A stretch of 6,889 nucleotides of DNA, from contig JAFTIV010000029.1 in assembly GCA_017456685.1 (NCBI GenBank), positions 1 to 6,889 on the forward strand. Reading direction: 5' to 3'. Under the pieces are notes generated by a model. It was given only the letters and a program-made list of their open reading frames with translations, had not been told where the DNA came from and ran no database searches. The DNA comes from Clostridia bacterium (GTDB lineage: Bacteria > Bacillota > Clostridia > Oscillospirales > CAG-272). Shown piece after piece: positions 1 to 5,779 of this stretch (its first letter is position 1; each line of letters begins with the position of its first letter). The translations under genes were made by a program, and so were the position numbers.

Positions 1-1
1 C

Positions 2-157
2 CATATTTTAGGAGCTTTTCAATATTCATTTGTAGCAGGAGTCGATTTTTTTGCATCATTTTTGCTTGTTTCCTTACCATATCTTTTAAAGGACATAATA
101 TTGCTTCCTCTTGCTTATCTTTTATATAAAAAGCTAAAAAGAATAATAAAAGAATAA
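2..157 (+). CDS. Probable BioY-type (ECF transporter S component) membrane protein, C-terminal end
   Basis: This is the last 51 residues of a gene that enters from the left edge; the stop codon is TAA at 155-157. The fragment is strongly hydrophobic, with a membrane helix, a short turn holding a Pro-Tyr-Leu-Leu-Lys-Asp stretch (fragment residues 26-31), a second helix, and a basic tail (KKLKRIIKE). The layout 'helix, P-[FY]-x-x-[KD]-D/K, helix, basic end' is what the C-terminus of the BioY family looks like. BioY is the substrate-binding subunit that captures biotin for an energy-coupling-factor transporter. Too little is present to exclude another ECF S component (riboflavin, thiamine or other vitamin). 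It is the only plus-strand gene in the window and converges on the minus-strand series, ending in the shared terminator. Confidence 0.6.
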   Translation, partial: HILGAFQYSFVAGVDFFASFLLVSLPYLLKDIILLPLAYLLYKKLKRIIKE

Positions 158-185
158 AAACCAACGAAATTTTTCGTTGGTTTTT
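156..185. terminator. Bidirectional rho-independent terminator between convergent genes
   Basis: A 7-bp perfect stem, CCAACGA (161-167) with TCGTTGG (174-180), encloses the 6-base loop AATTTT. It can be extended inward by A-T pairs. It is flanked by five A on the left (156-160) and five T on the right (181-185), so RNA from either strand ends as a hairpin followed by a U-run. It starts at the stop codon of the plus-strand transporter gene and lies just past the stop codon of the minus-strand GNAT-like gene (188-190), so one element can terminate both transcripts. Confidence 0.85.
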
Positions 186-187
186 AT

Positions 188-577
188 TTATTTTTTCTTG
201 TAGTGACAGGGAGATATGTAAAATTCGTCGAGATTTATAACATACGAGCCATCATCACATTTTGTGTAGCCAGATATTTCGGCTAATCGTTCTGTTGTGG
301 CATTAGGCAAAATAGAAGAGCTTTTTAGTCCGCATCTGTGCATAAAGTTCATCGCGGTGCGAAGCATAATTATCATTGCTTCCTCGTCGTTTGAATTAGG
401 CGCGGTTTTAAAGCCGTCAATAACACCGCAATCATTCGCAAAGTAGAATTGACAAGTGCCCAAAAAATCGCCGTCGTCAGCTCTGTAGGCAAACGAGCTT
501 ATGTTGAAATCAACGCCACAAAGCTCACAAAGCTCCTTTTGAATATTTTTATCTTGAATAGGTAATACCGTAAGCAT
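188..577 (-). CDS. Small GNAT-fold-like protein of unknown function
   Basis: This 129-residue protein has no function I can name. The order of its segments resembles a GNAT acetyltransferase: strands around residues 36-56 (FLGTCQFYF, GVIDGFKTAP), a helix at about 64-80, then a strand and the 'ISGYTKCDDGSYVINL' end that resembles the final GNAT motif. The usual acetyl-CoA loop, (R/Q)xxGxG/A between strand and helix, is missing; residues 60-66 read PNSNDEE instead. It is rich in cysteine (C17, C20, C42, C50, C82, C107, C124), with a CxxC near the N-terminus and a Cys-His pair close to the C-terminus. From memory, similar small proteins occur in Clostridia and are annotated only as GNAT-like or hypothetical. 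The ATG at 577 has a clear AAGGAG site (583-588) that overlaps the rluB stop codon, nine bases upstream. It is the last gene of the series before the terminator. Confidence 0.75.
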   Translation of the reverse strand: MLTVLPIQDKNIQKELCELCGVDFNISSFAYRADDGDFLGTCQFYFANDCGVIDGFKTAPNSNDEEAMIIMLRTAMNFMHRCGLKSSSILPNATTERLAEISGYTKCDDGSYVINLDEFYISPCHYKKK

Positions 578-586
578 AATATCTCC

Positions 587-1318
587 TTAAATAGTCTCTC
601 TTTTCCCTTTTAAATAATCAACCTCGTCGGGGGAGAGCTCTCTCCATTTTCCGCGTTCAAGGTCGCCAAGCTTAAGCTTTCCAATGGAAATTCTTGTAAG
701 CCTCATTATTGTGAGAGAGCAAGCCTCACACATTTTTCTAATTTGTCTGTTTCTTCCCTCGCTAAGGGTAAATAGAGTATTAGTTGCGCCATTTTTTACA
801 GATATTATTCGAACCTTTACAGGCTTTAGCTTATATCCGTCAATTTCCATGGGAGAGGTAAGCCTTAAGAGCATTTCTTGAGAAATTTCACCTTTTATAA
901 TAACACTGTAGGTTTTAGGCATATTTCCCTTTGGATGAGTAAGTCTATTAGTTAATTCGCCATCATTTGTTAAAATTAGCAATCCCTCGGAATACATATC
1001 AAGCCTGCCAACGGGATAAACTCTCTCACCAACACCCGACACAAGAGAAAGGACTGTTTCTCGCCCCTTTTCATCGCTGGCAGTACAAACATATCCAAGA
1101 GGCTTATTAAGCATTATGTAGCGCTTTTTAGCGCTCAATTGGTTTTTAATAATCTTGCCATTAAAGGTGACAACATCGTTTTCTGGATCAACCTTGTCAC
1201 CAACCTTGGCAATAATGCCATTTATTTTAACATTTCCCGCTTCAATAACCTTTTCTGCGCTTCTGCGCGACATAATGTTATTGTCGGTGAAAAACTTTTG
1301 AAGTCTTATTTTTTCCAT
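587..1318 (-). CDS. rluB: 23S rRNA pseudouridine synthase, RluB/RsuA family
   Basis: This is a pseudouridine synthase of the RluB/RsuA/RluE/RluF group, 243 residues from the chosen start. By homology to RluB it should isomerise a uridine in helix 89-90 of 23S rRNA (E. coli U2605), in the cytoplasm. The N-terminal S4 RNA-binding domain covers about residues 1-60 (IRLQKFF, MSRRSAEKVIEAGNVKING). The catalytic domain follows, with the GRLD motif whose Asp107 is the expected nucleophile, then SEGLLILTNDGEL, and the family motif EGRNRQIRKM at about 187-196. I chose ATG 1318 because the S4 domain starts there at the usual distance and the codon follows the dacB stop codon by one base. A TTG at 1339 would add seven residues (MKEFLAN) and overlap dacB; neither start has a good ribosome binding site, so translation is probably coupled to dacB. 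In B. subtilis the homologue (ypuL/rluB) also lies near dacB and scpAB. Confidence 0.93.
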   Translation of the reverse strand: MEKIRLQKFFTDNNIMSRRSAEKVIEAGNVKINGIIAKVGDKVDPENDVVTFNGKIIKNQLSAKKRYIMLNKPLGYVCTASDEKGRETVLSLVSGVGERVYPVGRLDMYSEGLLILTNDGELTNRLTHPKGNMPKTYSVIIKGEISQEMLLRLTSPMEIDGYKLKPVKVRIISVKNGATNTLFTLSEGRNRQIRKMCEACSLTIMRLTRISIGKLKLGDLERGKWRELSPDEVDYLKGKRETI

Positions 1319-1319
1319 A

Positions 1320-2423
1320 TTAGCCAAAAATTCTTTCAAAAATAGATTTTTTGTAATTTATATTTTTCACGCTTTCTATAGTATATAACTCTACAGAAGC
1401 AATTTTCTCATCATCAAGATAATAGGAAATTTGTCCGACAGAGTCGCCTTGATTGACGGGAGCAAAAAGAAATCTTTTCGTTTCAAGCACGGCGTTGATA
1501 TTTTCAGCCTGCCCCCTTTTAAGCGTTATTGATAAAGAGGATAGGTTAGAGCATAGCACCTCGTCGCTTTGACCGTTTATGCAATTAAGCGCAATTGTGT
1601 AGTCCCCTACATTTGCGAGTGTAATTGACTCGTATTCTCCAAAGCCCAAATCGAGCATTTGCTTATGGTCGTGCCAATCGGTAGGCGCATTTAGCGTCAC
1701 CGCTATAAGAATAGCTCCATCTCGTTCTGCACAAGAAACTAAGCATCTACCGCTTTTTCTTGTAAATCCAGTTTTTATACCTATAGCGCCTTCATAGCGG
1801 TTTAAAAGCTTGTTGTGATTTATTAAAACGCGTACAGAATTTTCACTTGAGGGTATAATTTCCTTGGTAGTAGATACTATTTCCCTGAAAATAGGATTTT
1901 GCATAGCATATCTTGCTATCATAGCAAGCTCATATGCCGTGGTATAATGCTCCTCGTTATCAAGACCATGGGGATTAGTAAAATGAGTATTTATAAGTCC
2001 AAGCTCACGCGCCTTTTCATTCATCATATCGGCAAAGGTATCGACATCCCCACTGGTGTGAATGGCTAAGGCTACAGAAGCATCATTGGCACTCGACAAA
2101 AGAAGCGCATAGAGAAGCTCTCTAACACTAAGCTCCTCGCCCTCCTTTAAATATATGGACGAGCCCTCAACACCAACAGCCTCAAGAGGTATTTTAACAA
2201 TTTCATCAAGCTCTGCGTTTTCTATAACGATAATTGCAGTCATAATCTTTGTTGTGCTTGCCATAGGCGCACGCGTGTTTTCACATTTTGAGTATATAAC
2301 ATCACCACTTTGAGCCTCTATTAGCACTGCGTGCTCAGCAGAAACTGAAAGAGCAGAGATAGATACACACATTATGCCTATAATGGCAAAAAAAGCGCAA
2401 CAAAAGAATAATTTTTTTAACAT
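1320..2423 (-). CDS. dacB: D-alanyl-D-alanine carboxypeptidase (peptidase S11, DacB/PBP5*-like)
   Basis: This 367-residue serine-type D,D-carboxypeptidase removes the terminal D-Ala from peptidoglycan stem peptides outside the membrane, lowering cross-linking. It has a signal peptide (KK, a hydrophobic core at about 5-24, likely cleavage after the Ser-Ala at 28-29). The three penicillin-binding motifs are intact: S56-T-T-K59 (nucleophile Ser56), S111-A-N113 and K217-T-G219. A PBP5-type C-terminal beta domain follows from about residue 260, and a short basic/aromatic end (KKSIFERIFG) may act as membrane anchor. The stretches EGSSIYLKEGE, NPHGLD and APTDWHDH are closer to B. subtilis DacB (spore cortex PBP5*) than to DacF, as far as I recall those sequences. 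Its position between scpB and rluB also fits dacB. The ATG at 2423 has a GGAGA site seven bases upstream. It is the only gene of the series with a sizeable leader, which carries a candidate sporulation promoter. Confidence 0.93.
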   Translation of the reverse strand: MLKKLFFCCAFFAIIGIMCVSISALSVSAEHAVLIEAQSGDVIYSKCENTRAPMASTTKIMTAIIVIENAELDEIVKIPLEAVGVEGSSIYLKEGEELSVRELLYALLLSSANDASVALAIHTSGDVDTFADMMNEKARELGLINTHFTNPHGLDNEEHYTTAYELAMIARYAMQNPIFREIVSTTKEIIPSSENSVRVLINHNKLLNRYEGAIGIKTGFTRKSGRCLVSCAERDGAILIAVTLNAPTDWHDHKQMLDLGFGEYESITLANVGDYTIALNCINGQSDEVLCSNLSSLSITLKRGQAENINAVLETKRFLFAPVNQGDSVGQISYYLDDEKIASVELYTIESVKNINYKKSIFERIFG

Positions 2424-2454
2424 AATAAATTCTCCATAAAAGCATTTACGGAAT

Positions 2455-2483
2455 TATTATGTGCAAAAATCAAGAAGATATTC
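2455..2483 (-). promoter_or_regulatory. Candidate sporulation sigma-factor promoter (sigma-G or sigma-E type) for dacB
   Basis: In the 68-base gap between ytfJ and dacB, the minus strand reads GAATA (2483-2479), 17 bases, then CATAATA (2461-2455). This fits the B. subtilis sigma-G consensus GHATR / CATWHTA in every fixed position, with acceptable spacing. The same sequence partly fits sigma-E: GAATATC, 15 bases, CATAATAA against KMATATT / CATACAHT. The predicted start, near 2448, would leave a leader of about 25 bases containing the GGAGA ribosome binding site. B. subtilis dacB is sigma-E dependent, so either reading would make biological sense. The match is by eye in AT-rich DNA and is not experimentally shown. 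Confidence 0.5.
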
Positions 2484-2491
2484 GACTTCTA

Positions 2492-2902
2492 TCAGTCAAC
2501 GACCTCGTCGTCCTTTTCCTTTTTAGGGAAAAGCTTTTTTATTTTTTCGATAAGCTCAGGTGTATTTTCAACAAAGTCAACAACTCTTGTAACAGGGTCA
2601 ACAGAAGGAGCCTCAATGTTAAGAAGCTCAACCTTTCCCTTAGGGCTTATGACTAAAAATCCAAGAGGAGAAACAGTTACGCCTGTTCCGCCACCACCAC
2701 CAAAATTCTTCTCGGTAGTGCTTTTCTTACCAAAATAATCAATTCCACCAGATGCAATACCAACAAACACCTTAGAAACTGGAATAATTACAGTGCCACT
2801 TTCGGTGGTTATAGGAGTTCCAGTAACAGTATTGGCATCTACCATACTTTTAACATTTTCAAGCGCGGTTCTAATAAGTTCACTTTGCTTCGATTGTTCC
2901 AT
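2492..2902 (-). CDS. ytfJ: Sporulation protein YtfJ (GerW family)
   Basis: This 136-residue protein belongs to the GerW/YtfJ sporulation family. In B. subtilis, YtfJ is a forespore protein needed for normal germination; its biochemical activity is not known. The family pattern is clear: an N-terminal helix (residues 5-24), then VTGTPITTESGTVIIPVSKV (26-45), the GIASGG turn (48-53), a glycine-rich loop (FGGGGGTG, 67-74), and the strand region TVSPLGFLVISPKGKVELL (76-94). The last 20 residues are charged (KKLFPKKEKDDEVVD). There is no signal peptide. The ATG at 2902 lies inside the end of the DUF2953 gene (23-base overlap) and has a TGGAGG site nine bases upstream. A DUF2953 protein next to YtfJ matches the ytfI-ytfJ pair of Bacillus, which supports both calls. 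Confidence 0.93.
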   Translation of the reverse strand: MEQSKQSELIRTALENVKSMVDANTVTGTPITTESGTVIIPVSKVFVGIASGGIDYFGKKSTTEKNFGGGGGTGVTVSPLGFLVISPKGKVELLNIEAPSVDPVTRVVDFVENTPELIEKIKKLFPKKEKDDEVVD

Positions 2903-3524
2903 CTTTTTCAGCCTCCAATAATTTTTCCTTTATGAGCTTGTAGCTAAAGAAGGTCTTCAAGCCCTTTATTCCAAGTGGGAAAACAGAGAATACGCGTAAA
3001 TATAATTCGCAATTCAATTCGACCCACGATTTTTGCGATATAAAATTTGCTCTAATATCAATGCTTGATGAGCGCGTTTTGTCAACATTCGAAATGTTGT
3101 CAAGAAGCTCAATAGCGTAAGCCACGCTTTGCGTGACAGCACCATAAGCAAGAGCAGTTTTGCAGGCATCCTCGCATCCAATGTCTGCGTGAATTTTTAA
3201 AAATCTAATATGAAGCTTACCAAAAAAGCTTGATATGAAATCAGCCACAACATCCTTCATTGCCTTTATTAAGCGAATGATTTTATCAGGAGTGGTCTTG
3301 ACTCTTTCCTTGGGCTTGCCAGAGCCACGCTTTGACTTGCTTTTGGGCTTTTCCTTGTGCTTTTTGTCTTCTTCGGGATATAGTCTAAATTTCAAAAAGA
3401 GAAATTTGAGATATACCGAGAAGCTATCCTCGTAAGCTAATACAAGCTTGATTTTTGAGCATAGTAGCAGGATAATAAGCAGTAAAAGTCCACCTAAAAT
3501 CCAGCACCATAAGGGAATCGGCAT
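2880..3524 (-). CDS. DUF2953 membrane protein (YtfI-like)
   Basis: This 214-residue protein has one N-terminal membrane helix (about residues 5-23), then a short beta-like segment (KIKLVLAYEDSFSVYLKFLFLKFRLYP, 24-50) and a very basic, low-complexity linker rich in Lys, Ser and Pro (53-76). A second folded region follows, containing the DUF2953 core: HIRFLKIHADIGCEDACKTALAYG at 105-128 and a beta-rich part to about 195. Function is unknown. It is the apparent counterpart of B. subtilis YtfI, whose gene lies next to ytfJ. The pairing suggests a role linked to YtfJ in sporulation, but this is inferred from context only. The ATG at 3524 has an excellent AAGGAGGT site six bases upstream, in the 23-base gap after scpB. 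Its 3' end overlaps the ytfJ start. Confidence 0.88.
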   Translation of the reverse strand: MPIPLWCWILGGLLLLIILLLCSKIKLVLAYEDSFSVYLKFLFLKFRLYPEEDKKHKEKPKSKSKRGSGKPKERVKTTPDKIIRLIKAMKDVVADFISSFFGKLHIRFLKIHADIGCEDACKTALAYGAVTQSVAYAIELLDNISNVDKTRSSSIDIRANFISQKSWVELNCELYLRVFSVFPLGIKGLKTFFSYKLIKEKLLEAEKDGTIEAK

Positions 3525-3547
3525 AGCTCAACCTCCTTAAAGCATTA

Positions 3548-4255
3548 TTATTCCTCATCGGCAGACTCATCATCCTCGTCAGGCTCGTCAATAGGATTAC
3601 TATCATCATCCTCATCAGGGACGTCAATATGAATATTTTCGCTGTTTTCCTCACTTGATGAAAAGTATTCTATTTCAATAGGAATAATTTCACCCTCGTT
3701 TTCATTTCTTTGGATTTCAACATAGGGAAGCTGCTCAAGCGATTCTATTCCAAAGCATCTTAGGAAGGTAGCCGTTGTTCTGTAAAGATTAGGTCTTCCA
3801 GGAACATCAAGCCTGCCACAAACCTCTATGAGATTCTTCTCCAAGAGACTTCCAACTATGTATGCACTATCAACACCTCTTACATCATCAATAAATGCTC
3901 TTGTAGTAGGTTGATTATATGCAATTATGGCAAGAACCTCAAGCGAGGAGCTTGAAAGGTTTCCGCCCTTTCTTATGCCAAGAGCTGCCTTTATATAAGG
4001 CAAAAATTCCTCTCTTGTGCAAAGCTGACACGAGTTTTCAAATGCGAGAAGCATTATTCCGCGTCTTTCGTTATCATTGTATTTTTGAGCAAATGCAATC
4101 ACCTTTTTCTTAATTTGCGCTTCAAAGTAGCCAAGAACCTCAGCAAGCTTTGCGTAGGTTACAGGATGTCCTGCTGCAAAAAGAATGGCTTCAATCGCCT
4201 TTTCAAGGTTTTTATTGTCAATTTGCTTTATCTCTTCATTTTGAATATTATCCAT
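3548..4255 (-). CDS. scpB: Segregation and condensation protein ScpB
   Basis: ScpB is the winged-helix (kite) subunit that dimerises and, with the kleisin ScpA, completes the SMC condensin complex that compacts and segregates the chromosome. This copy has 235 residues. The first winged-helix domain covers about residues 16-90 (LEKAIEAILFAAGHPVT, then QLCTREEFLPYI). The second covers about 100-178 and holds the most conserved block: SSLEVLAIIAYNQPTTR, DDVRGVDS, LLEKNLIEVCGRLDVPGRPNLYRTT, and FLRCFGIESLEQLP. After residue 180 comes an acidic, disordered-looking tail of about 55 residues ending in two copies of a PDEDD motif; see the repeat entry. The ATG at 4255 overlaps the end of scpA by eight bases, with an AGAGGT site just upstream, which is typical of translationally coupled scpAB. 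Confidence 0.96.
   Translation of the reverse strand: MDNIQNEEIKQIDNKNLEKAIEAILFAAGHPVTYAKLAEVLGYFEAQIKKKVIAFAQKYNDNERRGIMLLAFENSCQLCTREEFLPYIKAALGIRKGGNLSSSSLEVLAIIAYNQPTTRAFIDDVRGVDSAYIVGSLLEKNLIEVCGRLDVPGRPNLYRTTATFLRCFGIESLEQLPYVEIQRNENEGEIIPIEIEYFSSSEENSENIHIDVPDEDDDSNPIDEPDEDDESADEE
3568..3628 (-). repeat. Imperfect in-frame tandem repeat (36-bp period) encoding the acidic ScpB tail
   Basis: Two 25-base blocks, 3568-3592 and 3604-3628, are identical at 22 of 25 positions and lie exactly 36 bases (12 codons) apart. They encode residues from I210 and from I222 of ScpB: ID-V-PDEDD-D-SNP and ID-E-PDEDD-E-SAD. The duplication keeps the reading frame and sits at the far C-terminus, outside both winged-helix domains. 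Confidence 0.75.
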
Positions 4256-5096
4256 TTTCTACCTCTTGTGCATTTCTTATTTTACCTGGATAAAGCTTTA
4301 AATAAATATTGTCTCCAAGGTCTATTATGCCGTCCCTTTGCATAGAGTCAACATCCTCTACAATAGAAACTCTACCTGCCTTTAGCATCTCTAATATAGC
4401 CATAAAGGTGGCAACAAGCATATGCTTGTTCATAACATCCTCAAAACAGAGAAGTGCATTTACATTTCCTCCGTTTGCAAGAAGAAGCCTAAGTATATGA
4501 TAAACTCTTTCGCCGACGGAAACGGTTTTGTGACTTATAAGTGGCTTTATTTTTTCTATAGATACCTGCTCGTCGGGGACCTTTAGAGAGTTCATAATCT
4601 TGACAATTGCAAGAGAAAGTAGGTTTATGTCATGCTCAGCAACATAAGAACGATCGGCAGAAATTTCATCAGTATCCTTTACAATTCTTCCGCTAAAGTT
4701 AGTGAACATCGCATTAAGCTCCTGAGATGCCTCTTTAGCGCGCTCGTATTCCGCCTGAAGCATAAGGGCGCGTGCAAGTGCCTCTCTTGGGTCCTCCTCT
4801 TCCTCGGTGGCCCTTGGTAATAGAGTTTTGCTCTTTATATGCATAAGGTGAGATGCCATAACGATGAATTCAGCCGCAAGCTCAATATCCATAGCCTCCA
4901 TTTCCGCAATATAATCCATATACTGGTCACAGAGAAGAGATATTTGAATATCCTTAATGTCCATCTTGTTCTTTACAACAAGAGAAAGAAGGACAGAGAG
5001 CGGACCTCTAAATTCATCTAAGGTAAATATCATCTCATCAGTATTAAACTCGTCCTCTTGTGTCACTTGCGACACATCAATCTCGTTTTGTTCCAT
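4248..5096 (-). CDS. scpA: Segregation and condensation protein ScpA (kleisin)
   Basis: ScpA is the kleisin subunit that bridges the two SMC heads and binds an ScpB dimer. This copy has 282 residues. The N-terminal SMC-neck-binding helical domain begins after an acidic extension of about 22 residues: FTLDEFRGPLSVLL (24-37), then MDIKDIQISLLCDQYMDYI (45-63) and ELAAEFIVMASHLMHIKSKTLLP (72-94), the best conserved family block. A charged middle linker (about 97-150) should bind ScpB. The C-terminal winged-helix domain (about 195-272) contains SVGERVYHILRLL and FMAILEMLKAGRV. The usual signature FEGPLDLLL is altered here to FRGPLSVLL. The ATG at 5096 has a GAGGTAA site close upstream, eight bases after the protease stop codon. 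Its 3' end overlaps scpB by eight bases. Confidence 0.95.
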   Translation of the reverse strand: MEQNEIDVSQVTQEDEFNTDEMIFTLDEFRGPLSVLLSLVVKNKMDIKDIQISLLCDQYMDYIAEMEAMDIELAAEFIVMASHLMHIKSKTLLPRATEEEEDPREALARALMLQAEYERAKEASQELNAMFTNFSGRIVKDTDEISADRSYVAEHDINLLSLAIVKIMNSLKVPDEQVSIEKIKPLISHKTVSVGERVYHILRLLLANGGNVNALLCFEDVMNKHMLVATFMAILEMLKAGRVSIVEDVDSMQRDGIIDLGDNIYLKLYPGKIRNAQEVENG

Positions 5097-5104
5097 TTTT
5101 TACC

Positions 5105-5779
5105 TCAAAAGAATAGTGAAAATAGTGACATCATACTATTAAATATTAGATTTACAAGATATGATAGCCAACCAACAATCGTTCCATTCAGGAAACGATT
5201 GTCAATAAAAAGTATAGCAAAAAAGCCAAGGGCGATTTCTCGCTCGTATCTCATTACCTTGAAATAAGCCTTGTCTGGCAAGAATGCAAATAATATTCTT
5301 GAGCCATCAAGAGGAGGCAGAGGGATAAGGTTGAATAGAGCAAGAGATATATTTAGCCACGCAAAGTTGAATAAAAATAGTAACCATGAATAGCATAGCC
5401 AATATGCAAAATTTTGGGAAGCAAAGCTTACATTCTCAAGCAAGTGTAATGAGAGAGAATACAAAAAACAGCCTATAAATCCAAGTAATATATTTGCGAC
5501 AGGTCCCGCAAGGGCGGAAAGGGCAATATCTCTCTTGGGCTTTTTAAAATAGCGCGCGTTTATAGGCACAGGCTTTGCCCAGCCGAAACGGAATAAAAGC
5601 ATACAAATAGCGCCAATTATATCGATATGCTTTATAGGGTTTAATGATAGCCTGCCGAGGCTTTTTGCAGTGTTATCGCCACAAAGATACGCGACAAATC
5701 CGTGCGCACATTCGTGAAAGGTAAGAGCGATAAGCACAACTGGCACGCTTATCAATAATTCGATAAGAAAATCAATCAT
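5105..5779 (-). CDS. Site-2 protease family (peptidase M50) membrane metalloprotease
   Basis: This 224-residue multi-pass membrane protein belongs to peptidase family M50, the small group related to site-2 proteases that cleave substrates within the membrane. The zinc-binding motif H22-E23-C-A-H26 lies in the first helix. It is followed by the conserved GWAKPVPIN (66-74), AGPVANILLG (91-100), and the third ligand motif LIPLPPLDG with Asp158. About five or six hydrophobic helices are visible. No PDZ domain is present, as usual for this subgroup. The substrate is unknown. The ATG at 5779 forms an ATGA overlap with the ysxC stop and gives the N-terminus usual for the family. However, it lacks a ribosome binding site, and a GTG at 5809 with AAGGA six bases upstream would add ten residues. 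Genes of this type beside scpA are common in Clostridia, as I recall. Confidence 0.92.
   Translation of the reverse strand: MIDFLIELLISVPVVLIALTFHECAHGFVAYLCGDNTAKSLGRLSLNPIKHIDIIGAICMLLFRFGWAKPVPINARYFKKPKRDIALSALAGPVANILLGFIGCFLYSLSLHLLENVSFASQNFAYWLCYSWLLFLFNFAWLNISLALFNLIPLPPLDGSRILFAFLPDKAYFKVMRYEREIALGFFAILFIDNRFLNGTIVGWLSYLVNLIFNSMMSLFSLFF
5175..5202 (-). other. Stable stem-loop inside the M50 protease coding sequence
   Basis: A perfect 9-base inverted repeat, ACAATCGTT (5175-5183) and AACGATTGT (5194-5202), can be drawn as an 11-bp stem. In that form ACAATCG pairs with CGATTGT, then TTCC (5182-5185) with GGAA (5191-5194), with one bulged A (5195) and a 5-base loop. It encodes residues near the last extracytoplasmic/membrane segment, about 70 bases before the stop codon. 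No U-run follows it in the sense direction, so it is not a terminator; function is unknown. Confidence 0.45.

Noticed and set aside
2473..2490. Possible terminator hairpin after ytfJ (AGAAG ... CTTCT followed by TGATTTTT).
   Set aside because: The stem is only five base pairs with no G+C-rich core; too weak to call, and it overlaps the better promoter candidate.
2919..2949. Sigma-F-like boxes (CTTTA, 16 bases, GGAAAAATTA) on the minus strand upstream of ytfJ, whose B. subtilis homologue is sigma-F dependent.
   Set aside because: The -10 box fits well, but the -35 box has a mismatch at its key G, and the predicted transcript start would fall within the TGGAGG ribosome binding site, removing it from the message.
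3208..3236. Inverted repeat ATATGAAGCTT / AAGCTTGATAT with a 7-base loop inside the DUF2953 gene.
   Set aside because: It has a central mismatch and is AT-rich apart from the palindromic AAGCTT; it is weak and within coding sequence, so chance is the best explanation.
3558..3628. The repeated catcatcctc blocks considered as a CRISPR-like or operator array.
   Set aside because: Only two copies, in frame within scpB and encoding similar acidic peptides; it is a coding duplication.
3424..3654. A 76-codon minus-strand frame overlapping scpB and the DUF2953 gene.
   Set aside because: Its Met/Leu/Thr-rich content comes from the GAC/GAT-repeat tail of scpB read in another frame; both true genes are well supported.
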